A stretch of DNA of 64,000 bases from Halomonas sp. SpR1 (GCF_031010175.1 NZ_JAUAMB010000016.1:1-64000), one strand, 5' to 3'. Shown: positions 27,150 through 36,633, numbered from the stretch's first letter. Program-made: numbers and translations. The notes: generated from the sequence alone by a model not told the origin.

Positions 27150-27166
27150 CACGCCAGTGAACACTA

Positions 27167-27193
27167 AAAAAGCACTGTTGAAACAGTGCTTTT
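27167..27193 (+). terminator. Hairpin between TctC and the TctAB permease
   Basis: AAAAGCACTGTT and AACAGTGCTTTT are perfect complements with a very short loop and a T-rich arm. It looks like a partial intrinsic terminator that lets only part of the transcripts go on into the permease gene, a common feature of binding-protein operons. The tail after the stem is weak (three to four T). Confidence 0.7.
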
Positions 27194-27230
27194 GGGCTCC
27201 CTTACATTAAACAACATAAGAGCCATGATA

Positions 27231-29174
27231 ATGTTAGATGTCTTATTCTCCAGTTTGGGGCAGTTGTTTACTGTTCCCCATATGCTGTACATGGTTATCG
27301 GTGTCCTTATTGGGCTGATTGTGGGCATCATTCCTGGGCTTGGCGGTATCGCCGGTATGTCGCTTCTGTTGCCTTTCCTCTATGGCATGGAGCCTTCTGT
27401 CGCCCTGGGTATGCTGATGGGGTTAGTGGCGGTGATCCCCACTGGCGATACGTTTGCCTCTGTACTGCTTGGGATCCCTGGCTCTAGTGCTTCCCAGGCC
27501 ACTGTGGTGGATGGCTTTGCGCTGGCTAAGAAAGGGCAGGCTGCGCGAGCGCTTTCTAGTGCATTTCTGTCGTCAATGATTGGCGGCCTGATCGGTGCGG
27601 TGGTGCTCACGGCCTTTATTCTCATCGCCCGGCCAGTTGTTCTGTCATTTTCTTCGTCAGAGCTGTTTATGTTAACGCTGCTAGGGCTGTCCATGGTGGC
27701 GGTGCTTTCTGGAAAGGATGTTTTTAAAGGAATTGCTGCTTGCGGTGTTGGGCTCCTAGTAGGCACCATCGGCATGGCTCCGGCCACTGGAGAGTTCCGG
27801 CTGCCGTTTGACATTGACTACCTCTATGACGGGTTGCCGTTAGTAGTGGTCGGTTTAGGTATTTTCGCACTGCCTGAAATTATTGATTTATTGGTAAAGC
27901 GGGGTGCGATTGCAGAGCAGCCCTGCCAACTAGGTAAAGGTTGGAAAGAGGGTGTAAAGGATGTTGCCAAGCGGCCTGGGTTAGTGGCCCGCTGCGCGGG
28001 GATTGGCAGCTTAATGGGCACGATTCCTGGCTTGGCGGGCTCGGTGGTGGATTGGCTCACCTACGGCCACGCGGTGCAGAGCGCCAAAGATAAATCGCAG
28101 TTTGGTAAAGGCGATATTCGCGGCGTTATTGCGCCAGAGTCTGCTAACAACGCCTGTGCCTGTGGGGCGATGGTGCCCACTTTACTGTTTGGTATTCCCG
28201 GTTCGGGCACGGCGGCGGTGTTCTTAGGTGGTTTGCTTCTGCTTGGCCTTCAGCCCGGTGTCAGTATGTTAGAGACGAACCTCGATCTGACGTACACCAT
28301 TATTTGGTCATTAGCGCTGGCTAATATTTTAGGCGCTGCTCTTTGTTTGGGATTAGCTAGGCCCGTGGCCAGCTTAACTCGGGTGCCATTCGTCATTTTA
28401 GCGCCGCTGATCACCATCTTGATCCTCTTCGCCGCCTATCAAGCTACACGTTCGCTGGGTGATCTATTTGCACTCGGCATTATTGGCGCGATTGGCGTGC
28501 TGTTTAAGCAGGCAAACTGGTCTCGCCCCGCCTTTTTGATTGGCTTTGTGTTAGCGCCCGGTGCAGAAGCATACTTCTATCAAGCAGCTCAGTTTCAAGG
28601 TGCAGAAGCCTTTATGCGGCCTGGGGTACTGATCATTGGTGCACTGATTGCGGCATCACTGGTGCTTCCCCCTCTACGCAGCTACCTGCAAAAACGTCGA
28701 CAAACTGAGGGGCTCGCTAATCATGCGCTTCAGGAAGAAGTGGCTCCGCTGTCGCTAGGTATGATCGATGTGGCATTGCTGGGCAGCCTGTTAGCTGTGG
28801 CTGGATATATGTGGTGGGCGTTTGCTGACCTTTCCATGCTAGGGGGCATCATGCCGAGGCTTGCGATTGTCATTATCGTGGCGGCGTGCGTACTGGAAAT
28901 TATCAGAACGGTCATCAAGCCGATGAAGTGGCAAATTCAGACATTAAACCAGCAGTTGCTCTGGGTAGTCGGTTTCTTCGCCTTGATCGCAAGCGTTATG
29001 GTGCTCGGTTTCCTATTTGCCGCCGCGGTATTTTGCCTTGGATTTTTACTAGTGGTGGCGCGTATGAAGCCCGTGGTTGCCGTGGGTTTAGCGGCTGGAG
29101 TGACACTCTTCTTAATGGGGATGGCGAATCTGTTAACGCTTACCTATCCCACAGGAATGTTGGCTGGGTTATAA
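27231..29174 (+). CDS. Tripartite tricarboxylate transporter permease, TctA fused to TctB
   Basis: 647 residues from the ATG at 27231, with AAGAG about ten bases upstream; GTG at 27186 lies inside the hairpin and is unlikely. Residues 1 to about 500 are the large TctA subunit (GVLIGLIVGIIPGLGGIAG; GDTFASVLLGIPGSSASQATVVDG; SANNACACGAMVPTLLFGIPGSG). After a loop the last 130 residues contain four TM helices typical of the small TctB subunit. Fusion of both in one chain is known but less usual than separate genes. Together with the TctC protein it should import a tricarboxylate driven by the sodium or proton gradient. Confidence 0.9.
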   Translation: MLDVLFSSLGQLFTVPHMLYMVIGVLIGLIVGIIPGLGGIAGMSLLLPFLYGMEPSVALGMLMGLVAVIPTGDTFASVLLGIPGSSASQATVVDGFALAKKGQAARALSSAFLSSMIGGLIGAVVLTAFILIARPVVLSFSSSELFMLTLLGLSMVAVLSGKDVFKGIAACGVGLLVGTIGMAPATGEFRLPFDIDYLYDGLPLVVVGLGIFALPEIIDLLVKRGAIAEQPCQLGKGWKEGVKDVAKRPGLVARCAGIGSLMGTIPGLAGSVVDWLTYGHAVQSAKDKSQFGKGDIRGVIAPESANNACACGAMVPTLLFGIPGSGTAAVFLGGLLLLGLQPGVSMLETNLDLTYTIIWSLALANILGAALCLGLARPVASLTRVPFVILAPLITILILFAAYQATRSLGDLFALGIIGAIGVLFKQANWSRPAFLIGFVLAPGAEAYFYQAAQFQGAEAFMRPGVLIIGALIAASLVLPPLRSYLQKRRQTEGLANHALQEEVAPLSLGMIDVALLGSLLAVAGYMWWAFADLSMLGGIMPRLAIVIIVAACVLEIIRTVIKPMKWQIQTLNQQLLWVVGFFALIASVMVLGFLFAAAVFCLGFLLVVARMKPVVAVGLAAGVTLFLMGMANLLTLTYPTGMLAGL

Positions 29175-29192
29175 GATTGATTGCTTCTAAAC

Positions 29193-29228
29193 AAACACAA
29201 AAAGCCATTAAATTGGCTTTTTGTGTTT
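29193..29228. terminator. Bidirectional terminator between TctAB and RidA genes
   Basis: AAACACAAAAAGCCA and TGGCTTTTTGTGTTT are perfect complements around a TTAAAT loop. The A run on one side and T run on the other make it usable from both strands, as expected between convergent genes. Confidence 0.9.
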
Positions 29229-29235
29229 AAAGAAA

Positions 29236-29625
29236 TTAATGATTTGGACGCTTAGCCATCACAGTGATTTCAATACTGCTGCCGCCGCAGATATGGGGAG
29301 ATTCGGTGCAGGTGCGGGCAGGGTAGTGGCCAGGCTCAAAGTACTCGGCGTAAACACTATCCATGTCTTGAATAGCGTTTAGATCAGTGAGGTGGATGTC
29401 CACTCGCACGATATCTGCGAGGCTGCCACCCTCCATTTCAAGCATGCGCGATAGCACGCGCATTATGAGGCGCGTCTCTTCTTTAACGTCACCCCGTGCG
29501 GCGTGGCCGTTAGAAAGGTCAGAAACGGTCAGCCCCGAAATAAACACATAATGGTCGTCCAATACCATGTGACTGCCGGGGAAGCTCGGTGTGGGCATGG
29601 TAGGGTCATTCATAAAAGTGGGCAT
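29236..29625 (-). CDS. RidA-family protein
   Basis: 129 residues from the ATG at 29623-29625, with an AAGGAG ribosome site; the frame upstream adds nine residues without a signal. The family pattern is VFISGLTVSD, then DIVRVDIHLTDL and YFEPGHYPARTCTESPHI, with the conserved arginine in PART. Characterised members deaminate reactive imines. Convergent with the Tct operon; a role in the same pathway is possible but not shown. Confidence 0.88.
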   Translation of the reverse strand: MPTFMNDPTMPTPSFPGSHMVLDDHYVFISGLTVSDLSNGHAARGDVKEETRLIMRVLSRMLEMEGGSLADIVRVDIHLTDLNAIQDMDSVYAEYFEPGHYPARTCTESPHICGGSSIEITVMAKRPNH

Positions 29626-29813
29626 GTTAGCTCCTTCTAAATCACGGTTCACGTTTACAGCTACTTAAGACAGGCTAATAGTTAAGACAGGTTACTAGCC
29701 GTAGTGTTCAGTATCAGCAAAAATGAATGGACGTGGTGCTGGGTATAATCCGCTGTCAAAACGGCGATGATTGCTCTAGGCTTGCGGCTTTTTAGTTGGT
29801 AAGGATGATGCAA

Positions 29814-30377
29814 ATGAAGGTCGTACACGTTAACGCAGAGGCCCAGCGCAACGCCTGTCTGGCGCGATTATGCGCGGAGGTTTACGGACAACAGGCGGGC
29901 CTAACGCCGCTGGTCGTGTTTACCGGCACCTGTAGCGTGTTATTCCCTCAAGAAGCAGCGCGTCTGTTTGCTGCCGTTGACGGCCAGGGTAAACCTCAAG
30001 CACTGGCGCTGCTAGTGCTGGACGAAGAGGGCGAGGGCATGACGGTGACTCACGCCTGCGCGCTTGACCAAGCAAATGCCCAGCAGCGTTTGATCAGCGA
30101 GCTTACCTTGAAGGCGCCGCTGCGCGTTGACGTTGATACTGCCGAACAAGAGGCGTTCTATCAGCAAAGCGGTATCAAGCGTTGGTTTGGCGGAGCAGAT
30201 GGAAAGCGCATCGGCTTAGGCGCACGCCACCCTGCCAAAAGCGTCAGTGAACTGGCGCCTACTTTGGGCTTAGACGAAGCGTTGATCCTGCGTCGTTTCA
30301 AACACGACCCGAAAGCATTTGAAGAGGCTAAACAGGCCTTTTTGCAAGGCTTAAACGATTTTCCGCAGACGCTTTAA
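29814..30377 (+). CDS. Conserved hypothetical protein
   Basis: 187 residues if it starts at the ATG at 29814, nine bases after AAGG; two other ATGs (29805, 29808) and a TTG lie just upstream. I do not recognise the family. It is cytoplasmic with no signal or TM segment. The N-terminal part (EAQRNACLARLCAEVYGQQ; VFTGTCSVLFPQEAARLFAAVD) and the central DEEGEGMTVTHACAL loosely recall a GNAT-like sheet, but no acetyl-CoA loop is visible. Convergent with the VWA gene. Codon use fits the neighbours, so it is likely a real gene. Confidence 0.6.
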   Translation: MKVVHVNAEAQRNACLARLCAEVYGQQAGLTPLVVFTGTCSVLFPQEAARLFAAVDGQGKPQALALLVLDEEGEGMTVTHACALDQANAQQRLISELTLKAPLRVDVDTAEQEAFYQQSGIKRWFGGADGKRIGLGARHPAKSVSELAPTLGLDEALILRRFKHDPKAFEEAKQAFLQGLNDFPQTL

Positions 30378-30396
30378 ACGGCTGCTTTTATCATGC

Positions 30397-31578
30397 CTAC
30401 TTCTTCGCTAGCTCGCGCATGGCGGTTTCCAGTCCTTCCATGGTCATGGGGTACATGCGGTCTTCAATGATCTCGCGGATTAGCGTTGTCGAGTAGGTGT
30501 ACTCCCATGCTCGTGGCGGCATGGGGTTTAGCCATGCCAAGCGCGGAAACGTTTCGCATAAACGCTTAAGCCAAAGGCCTCCGGGTTCGTCGTTAAAGTG
30601 CTCTACGCTGCCGCCGGGGTGGGTGACTTCGTAAGGGGACATCGCTGCGTCGCCAACAATCACTACTTGGTAATCCGCGCCGTAGGTATGCAAAACATCC
30701 ATGGTCGGGATACGCTCACTGCCGCGGCGCATATTGTTACGCCAAACGCCTTCGTACAGGCAGTTGTGAAAGTAGTAGTGCTCCAGGTGCTTGAACTCGG
30801 AGCGGGCCGCCGAAAACAGTTCTTCACAGATGCGAATATGGTCATCCATTGAGCCGCCCACATCCAAAAATAGCAGCACCTTCACCGCGTTATGACGCTC
30901 TGGGCGCATCTGAACGTTGAGAAGCCCGGCGTCCTTGGCGGTTTCGCGAATGGTGCTATCCACGTCGAACTCATCGAGTGCCCCCTGGCGGGCAAACTTG
31001 CGCAGGCGGCGCAGCGCCATTTTGATATTACGCGTGCCCAGCTCCAGCGAGTCGTCGTAGTCCCGAAAACGCCGCTCGTCCCACACCTTGGTGGCGCGAC
31101 GGTGGCGCGAACCGTCCTGATCGATGCGAATACCTTCCGGGTTGTAGCCGTAGGCACCGAAGGGGCTGGTGCCGCCGGTACCAATCCATTTATTGCCGCC
31201 CGCGTGGCGCTCTTTCTGCTCTTCCAGGCGTTTTTTGAACGTCTCGATCAGTTCTTCAAGGCCGCCAAGGGATTCGATTTTGGCTTTCTCTTCCTCCGTT
31301 AGCTGCTTCTCGAACTCACGGCGTAGCCAGTCGTCAGGGATGAGCGCCTCAATGGCGGCGTCCATGTCCTCAAGGCCTTTAAACCAGGCGGCGAAGGCAC
31401 GGTCAAAGCGGTCGAAGTGGCGCTCATCTTTGACCATCACCGTGCGGGCCACTTGATAGAAAGCTTCCATATCGGCGAACACCACGCCGCGCTCCACCAC
31501 CGCATGAAGATCCAGCAGCTCCCGCAGCGAGACCGGCACGCCCGCGCGTTTTAATGTCTCAAACAGGCCGATAAACAT
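30397..31578 (-). CDS. VWA-domain protein (CoxE-like)
   Basis: 393 residues. The von Willebrand A domain covers about 215-390, with the metal-ion site VLLFLDVGGSMDDHI (about 232-246), in which the usual D-x-S-x-S is D-V-G-G-S as in many CoxE-like proteins. The N-terminal part (VPVSLRELLDL, a coiled region at 105-150 rich in K/E) is unclassified. It follows the MoxR ATPase after three bases; MoxR and VWA proteins act together as chaperones inserting metal centres or remodelling complexes. Its targets are not evident here. Confidence 0.88.
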   Translation of the reverse strand: MFIGLFETLKRAGVPVSLRELLDLHAVVERGVVFADMEAFYQVARTVMVKDERHFDRFDRAFAAWFKGLEDMDAAIEALIPDDWLRREFEKQLTEEEKAKIESLGGLEELIETFKKRLEEQKERHAGGNKWIGTGGTSPFGAYGYNPEGIRIDQDGSRHRRATKVWDERRFRDYDDSLELGTRNIKMALRRLRKFARQGALDEFDVDSTIRETAKDAGLLNVQMRPERHNAVKVLLFLDVGGSMDDHIRICEELFSAARSEFKHLEHYYFHNCLYEGVWRNNMRRGSERIPTMDVLHTYGADYQVVIVGDAAMSPYEVTHPGGSVEHFNDEPGGLWLKRLCETFPRLAWLNPMPPRAWEYTYSTTLIREIIEDRMYPMTMEGLETAMRELAKK

Positions 31579-31581
31579 GAC

Positions 31582-32436
31582 TTAGCGGCCTGTGCCTTTC
31601 TGGCGGCGGATCATAAACGCCAGGCGTTCCAGCAGTTGGGTATCCTGCTCGTTTTTAACCAGTGCACCCGCCATCGGTGGCAATGCTTTGGCCGGGTCGC
31701 GGTTGTAGAGGGCTTCTTGAGCAATATCGTCAGCCATCAGTAGCTTGAGCCAATCGACCAGTTCAGACGTTGATGGTTTTTTCTTAAGGCCCGGCGCTTT
31801 ACGCAGCTCGAAAAATACCTCTAAGGCTTCGCTGACAAGCCGGGGAGCGATATCTGGAAAGTGCACATCGACAATCGCCTGCATGGTCTCCCGGTCGGGG
31901 AATTCGATGTAGTGGAAAAAGCAGCGGCGCAAAAATGCATCCGGCAGCTCTTTTTCGTTGTTCGAGGTGATGATGATAATCGGGCGCTGCTCGGCGCGGA
32001 TGGTTTCACCGGTCTCGTAAACGTGAAACTCCATCCGATCCAGCTCCTGGAGCAGGTCGTTGGGAAATTCGATATCGGCTTTGTCGATCTCATCAATCAG
32101 CAGTACCACCCGCTCATTAGCGGTGAAAGCTTCCCACAGCTTGCCAGGCTTGATGTAGTTGGCGACGTTCTCCACGCCTTCCACACCCAGCTGCGAGTCA
32201 CGCAGGCGGCTGACCGCATCGTACTCGTATAAACCCTGGGCCGCCTTGGTGCTGGATTTGATATGCCAAGTAATTAACTGAGTATCGAGAGATTCAGCCA
32301 ACTCTTCGGCCAATAGGGTCTTGCCGGTGCCCGGCTCGCCTTTGATCAATAGCGGCCGCTCAAGCACCACGGCGGCGTTCACCGCCTGCTTAAGCGCGTC
32401 AGTTGCGATATAGGAAGAAGTGGAATCAAACGCCAT
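31582..32436 (-). CDS. MoxR-family AAA ATPase
   Basis: 284 residues from the ATG at 32434-32436, which has GAGG upstream; the open frame extends to 32550 but into the neighbouring activator gene. Walker A GEPGTGKT (about 32-39), Walker B VVLLIDEIDKAD and sensor-1 IIITSNNEKELPDAFLRRCFFHY are intact. MoxR ATPases work with VWA proteins as chaperones; the VWA gene is immediately downstream. The pair is next to a sigma-54 activator on the same strand but separated by about 100 bases. Confidence 0.92.
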   Translation of the reverse strand: MAFDSTSSYIATDALKQAVNAAVVLERPLLIKGEPGTGKTLLAEELAESLDTQLITWHIKSSTKAAQGLYEYDAVSRLRDSQLGVEGVENVANYIKPGKLWEAFTANERVVLLIDEIDKADIEFPNDLLQELDRMEFHVYETGETIRAEQRPIIIITSNNEKELPDAFLRRCFFHYIEFPDRETMQAIVDVHFPDIAPRLVSEALEVFFELRKAPGLKKKPSTSELVDWLKLLMADDIAQEALYNRDPAKALPPMAGALVKNEQDTQLLERLAFMIRRQKGTGR

Positions 32437-32537
32437 GAGAGAGCCTCGGCTTGTCGAAAGCGGGGTTATAAAAGGATAAACGGATTCAAACAAGTGTACG
32501 TGAGGGGCGCCGCCAAGGCCAACAGCCTTCTCTATGG

Positions 32538-34520
32538 TCATCCCTGCCAATTTGGCGGCACGATGCCTTGGCGCTGCATTTGCCGGTAGACCGTGGGCCG
32601 CGAAACCCCCAACGCACGAGCCACGGCGCTTATGTTCCAGTAGTGCTCCTTAAGCATTTCCAGCAGTGTGTGATCGGTGTCGCTACCAGTGCCTGCAGGC
32701 AGGGAAGGCGCCTGCCGGGTAATGCGTTGGCTTAGGCACTGTTCGGGTAGATCATGAACGGTGATTTCGTCGCTTTCCGAGGTGGCCAGGGCAAAGGCCA
32801 ACGCATTTTTTAGCTGCCGGATATTGCCGGGCCAGGCGTAGGCGAGCAGGGCGCTAATGGCATCAGCGCGCAGGCGAGGGGAATGACTACCGCCGCGTTC
32901 GTTGACCACGTCGTTAAACACCTGACGAATCACGTAGAGCTTATCGGCGCGTTCGCGCAGCGCGGGCAGGCGGAGTTGGGCTCCGTTAAGGCGGTAGTAG
33001 AGATCTTCGCGAAACTCGCCCTGCTCGATCATCGCATCGATATTGCGGTGGGTGGCGGTAATCACCCGTATATCGACTTTCACGGGCGTATTGGCACCCA
33101 GCGGCATGACTTCCCGCTCTGCCAGCACGCGCAGCAAGCGGGTTTGTAGGGCCAAGGGCATATCGCCGATTTCATCTAAGAACAGTGTACCGCCATGGGC
33201 CTGAGGGATGAGCCCCCGCATACCTTTGGAACGACCACCGGTAAAAGCACCTGGTTCGTAACCAAAAAGCTCGCTCTCAATCAGCGCTTCGGGGATGGCG
33301 GCGCAGTTCACCGCGATAAAGGGGCCCTTGGAGCGGTTACCGCTGTCATGCAGAGCTCGGGCGACAACCTCTTTGCCGGTGCCGGTTTCACCGCTGATCA
33401 GTACATTAACGCTGGCTTCGTTGCGCAGCCGTTCGGCCAGCTTCTGGACTTTGCGCATGGCGGGGTCGTCAGCGCCCAATCGTGCCAGTGCCCCCGGCAG
33501 GCTGGAGGGCAGCGATTGTGCTTGCTGAGCAGGCCGGGGGCGGCGCGGTTCCAGCAGGCTTATAAAGTAAATGGTGTTGTCGACTCTGGCACGAAAAGCG
33601 CGCAGTTGTTCGTCAGTGGCGCTGTTGATGCTAAGGACATCGGCGATCTCGCACTCGAATAGCTCCCCTAACATAGGGGTGTGATGGGGTGACCAGGGTG
33701 GCCAGCGGCGCTGGTGCTCGGCAATCAAGTCACGGCCGACGGCGTTGGCGGCAATCACCTGCCCGTTTTCTTCAATGGCGATTAAACCACGCCCGTTCAC
33801 ATGTACAAACTCACGTGAAGTGTCCAGGCGCACCATCAGGCAGTCGCGGTAGCGCTGCAGAAAGTAGGCATCCTCAATCATGCGGGCGTAGAGCGTTACC
33901 AGCGAGAGGCTGAAGTTTTGGCTCTCATGTTGAGTAGGTGATTGCAGTGCAGAGATATCCAGCACGGCCATCACATTGCCCTGGGGATCGGCGATGGGTG
34001 CGGCGGTGCAGGTGAGCGAAATATGCGAGGCGTCGAAGTGCTCCTGACGGTGGCAGATAATCGCTTGGCGATCATGCAGGCAGGTGCCCACCGCACAGGT
34101 GCCCGCAAAGCGTTCGTCCCAATCGGCACCCAGATAGAGGCCCGCTTTGCGTAGCTGCTGGTCTTGGTTGGGGTCGCCGCGAAACTCAACGGTTATACCG
34201 CGATGGTCGGTGAGTAGCAGCACATAGCCTAGCTGAGCGATTTGTTGATAGAGCTGGTCAACCCCAGCGCGTGCCACGTGCAAAAGTTCATCGACAGATT
34301 CCCGGTGCTCAATCAGGGTCTGCTGGGGGACGACGCGGGTAGGGCGAGGTCGGGTGGGGTCTAGCTGATATTCGTTTAGGCAGCGCAGCCAGGAGCGCCG
34401 GATGGTCGCTTGAGCCGGTAGCTGCGGTACGTCCAAGCCTTCGCCGAGCTGGAAAACATGCTCGATATGCTGGCGCTGCACAGATTGCAGCCGTGCAGGT
34501 AAAGGCGGCTGAGTGGGCAT
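32538..34520 (-). CDS. AcoR-like sigma-54-dependent activator (GAF, AAA+, Fis HTH)
   Basis: 660 residues from the ATG at 34518-34520 (AGGGTG upstream); a GTG at 34532 is an alternative. Order: GAF sensor (about 75-215, with [16 protein letters not shown] and [13 protein letters not shown]), a PAS-like part, AAA+ domain (Walker A GETGTGKE near 376, Walker [14 protein letters not shown]) and C-terminal Fis HTH ([20 protein letters not shown]). The sigma-54 contact loop reads GAFTGG (near 423) where GAFTGA is usual. AcoR controls acetoin breakdown; here it faces a flavin monooxygenase and a butanediol-type dehydrogenase, its probable targets. Confidence 0.9.
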   Translation of the reverse strand: MPTQPPLPARLQSVQRQHIEHVFQLGEGLDVPQLPAQATIRRSWLRCLNEYQLDPTRPRPTRVVPQQTLIEHRESVDELLHVARAGVDQLYQQIAQLGYVLLLTDHRGITVEFRGDPNQDQQLRKAGLYLGADWDERFAGTCAVGTCLHDRQAIICHRQEHFDASHISLTCTAAPIADPQGNVMAVLDISALQSPTQHESQNFSLSLVTLYARMIEDAYFLQRYRDCLMVRLDTSREFVHVNGRGLIAIEENGQVIAANAVGRDLIAEHQRRWPPWSPHHTPMLGELFECEIADVLSINSATDEQLRAFRARVDNTIYFISLLEPRRPRPAQQAQSLPSSLPGALARLGADDPAMRKVQKLAERLRNEASVNVLISGETGTGKEVVARALHDSGNRSKGPFIAVNCAAIPEALIESELFGYEPGAFTGGRSKGMRGLIPQAHGGTLFLDEIGDMPLALQTRLLRVLAEREVMPLGANTPVKVDIRVITATHRNIDAMIEQGEFREDLYYRLNGAQLRLPALRERADKLYVIRQVFNDVVNERGGSHSPRLRADAISALLAYAWPGNIRQLKNALAFALATSESDEITVHDLPEQCLSQRITRQAPSLPAGTGSDTDHTLLEMLKEHYWNISAVARALGVSRPTVYRQMQRQGIVPPNWQG

Positions 34521-34612
34521 GGCGTTGTTCACCCTGGGGCTTGTTATTGTCCTTCCAGCCTATGCGCTCTGGCGTGGCTGTCAACGACGCGCCATTACGC
34601 CGTTAGTCGTGG

Positions 34613-34655
34613 GTTACACCTGTAACGGCTGAGTGTAAACGGTGTGACAGGTGTA
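34613..34655. promoter_or_regulatory. Paired upstream activator sites for the AcoR-like regulator
   Basis: GTTACACCTGTAAC (34613-34626) is a dyad (GTTACA-CC-TGTAAC). A second copy of its core, TACACCTGTCAC, is found on the other strand at 34644-34655, so 11 of 14 bases match. Both lie about 110-150 bases upstream of the predicted start of transcription, the normal place for an enhancer bound by a sigma-54 activator. The binding protein is inferred to be the divergent AcoR-like regulator. Confidence 0.55.
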
Positions 34656-34737
34656 CGCTCTGTGCAACGCCCAATTGCTAACGGCTTTTTTGGATTTTAT
34701 TTATATTTTTCAAAATGTTGTGATTTATTTGAAGTGA

Positions 34738-34754
34738 TTGGCATAGCGGGTGCT
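34738..34754 (+). promoter_or_regulatory. Sigma-54 (-24/-12) promoter of the monooxygenase operon
   Basis: TTGGCATAGCGGGTGCT has GG and GC exactly ten bases apart, in good agreement with TGGCAC-N5-TTGC. The predicted transcript begins near 34765, 48 bases before the start codon of the monooxygenase. It is oriented away from the gene of a sigma-54 activator, which supports the call. Confidence 0.75.
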
Positions 34755-34812
34755 TAGGGTTGTGTGTCTAACAAGCAGTTCAACAATAACAACCGCTCAT
34801 GGAGTACCCGCT

Positions 34813-36633
34813 ATGTCAGAGACACATACTCAAGCACAAACCCAGCAAACCGCCACGGCCACTGTTCAAGGCTGGTTGAGTAATTTTGATCAGGCGCTGC
34901 AAGCCCAGGACATTCAGGGTGTGCTCGCGCTGTTTAATGAAGAGTGCTACTGGCGCGACTTCCTTACCTTCACTTGGAATTTAAAGACCTGCGAGGGCAA
35001 GGATGCTATTCAAGCCATGCTTAATGCCACTTTGGAGAACGCGCGCCCTTCAAACTGGCAGCTAGAAGGCGAAGCGACCCAAAATGGCGATGTTATTGAG
35101 TCGTGGTTTACCTTTGAGACAGCGGTCGCCAGTGGCAAAGGCTATCTGCGTCTAAAAGACGGCAAATGCTGGACGCTGCTAACCACGATGCAGTCCCTAC
35201 ACGACTTCCCTGAACCGCGTAATCACCACCGCCCCAAAGGCGCTGAGCACGGTGCCAATAAGCTGCGTGAAACCTGGCTTGAAGCGCGAGAGCGTGAAGA
35301 GGCAGAGCTTGGTTACACGCAGCAGCCCTACTGCGTAGTGATTGGTGGCGGCCAGGGCGGTATTGGTTTGGGCGCGCGGCTAAAGCAGATGGGCGTGCCG
35401 ACCATTATTATCGAGCGCAACGAGCGTGCGGGGGATTCCTGGCGCAAGCGTTATAAGTCGCTCTGTCTGCACGATCCGGTCTGGTACGACCACCTACCCT
35501 ATATTCCTTTCCCCGAACACTGGCCGGTGTTTGCGCCCAAAGACAAGCTGGGTGATTGGCTGGAAATGTACACAAAGGTGATGGAGCTCAATTATTGGAG
35601 TTCCACTGAGTGTCAGAATGCACACTTCGACGAAGCCGCAGGCGAGTGGGTGGTGAACGTGAAGCGCAACGGCGAAGAGATCACCTTGCGACCCAAGCAG
35701 CTAGTCATGGCGACTGGAATGTCGGGGATGCCCAATGTACCGACATTTGCCGGTGCAGAAAGCTTTGCAGGGGAGCAGCAGCACTCCAGCCAGCACCCAG
35801 GGCCAGATGCCTATAAAGGCAAAAAATGCGTCATTGTGGGCTCCAATAATTCCGCCCACGATATTGCCGCCGCGCTATGGGAGCACGATGCCGATGTGAC
35901 CATGCTGCAGCGTTCATCCACCCATATCGTTAAGTCGGATTCGTTGATGGAGGAAGTGCTCGGGCCGCTATATTCGGAAGAAGCCGTTGCCGGTGGGGTG
36001 ACCACCGAAAAAGCTGACCTGATTTTTGCCTCGATACCTTACAAGGTGTTGCCAGACTTTCAACGCCCGGCCTTTGAGGCGATCAAGCAGCGCGACGCCG
36101 AGTTCTATCAAAAACTCGAAGACGCGGGCTTTCTGCTCGATTTTGGTGACGATGATTCTGGACTGTTTTTGAAGTATCTGCGCCGGGGCTCGGGTTACTA
36201 CATCGATGTGGGCGCCTGCGATCTGGTCGCCAATGGCGATATCAAACTGCGCAGCGGCGTAGGCATTGAGCGGATCAATCCCCACTCCATCACACTCACC
36301 GATGGCAGCGAGCTAGAAGCAGACTTAATCGTTTATGCCACCGGCTATGGCTCCATGAACGGCTGGGCGGCGCGGCTTATCTCCCAAGAGGTGGCGGATA
36401 AAGTGGGCAAATGCTGGGGCTTAGGCTCCGACACCACCAAAGACCCCGGCCCATGGGAGGGCGAGCTGCGCAATATGTGGAAACCCACCCAGCAGGAGGC
36501 GCTGTGGTTCCACGGCGGTAACCTGCACCAGTCGCGGCACTACTCGCACTATTTGGCGCTGCAGTTGAAAGCACGGATGGAGGGGCTGGAAACACCTGTC
36601 TATGGTCTGCAGCCGGTTCACCACACGTCTTAA
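34813..36633 (+). CDS. Flavin-containing monooxygenase with N-terminal NTF2/SnoaL-like domain
   Basis: 606 residues from the ATG at 34813 after GGAG. Residues 15-135 are an NTF2-like fold (WLSNFDQALQAQDIQGVLALF; ECYWRDFLTFTWNLKTCEG). FAD site GGGQGGIGLGARL is near 177, the second dinucleotide site VGSNNSAHDIAAAL near 342. Between them (near 317) FAGEQQHSSQHP matches the F-x-G-x-x-x-H-x-x-x fingerprint of FMO and Baeyer-Villiger enzymes, but with His where W/Y/F is usual. It should oxygenate a ketone or heteroatom substrate with NAD(P)H. First gene of a two-gene sigma-54-controlled operon. Confidence 0.88.
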   Translation: MSETHTQAQTQQTATATVQGWLSNFDQALQAQDIQGVLALFNEECYWRDFLTFTWNLKTCEGKDAIQAMLNATLENARPSNWQLEGEATQNGDVIESWFTFETAVASGKGYLRLKDGKCWTLLTTMQSLHDFPEPRNHHRPKGAEHGANKLRETWLEAREREEAELGYTQQPYCVVIGGGQGGIGLGARLKQMGVPTIIIERNERAGDSWRKRYKSLCLHDPVWYDHLPYIPFPEHWPVFAPKDKLGDWLEMYTKVMELNYWSSTECQNAHFDEAAGEWVVNVKRNGEEITLRPKQLVMATGMSGMPNVPTFAGAESFAGEQQHSSQHPGPDAYKGKKCVIVGSNNSAHDIAAALWEHDADVTMLQRSSTHIVKSDSLMEEVLGPLYSEEAVAGGVTTEKADLIFASIPYKVLPDFQRPAFEAIKQRDAEFYQKLEDAGFLLDFGDDDSGLFLKYLRRGSGYYIDVGACDLVANGDIKLRSGVGIERINPHSITLTDGSELEADLIVYATGYGSMNGWAARLISQEVADKVGKCWGLGSDTTKDPGPWEGELRNMWKPTQQEALWFHGGNLHQSRHYSHYLALQLKARMEGLETPVYGLQPVHHTS

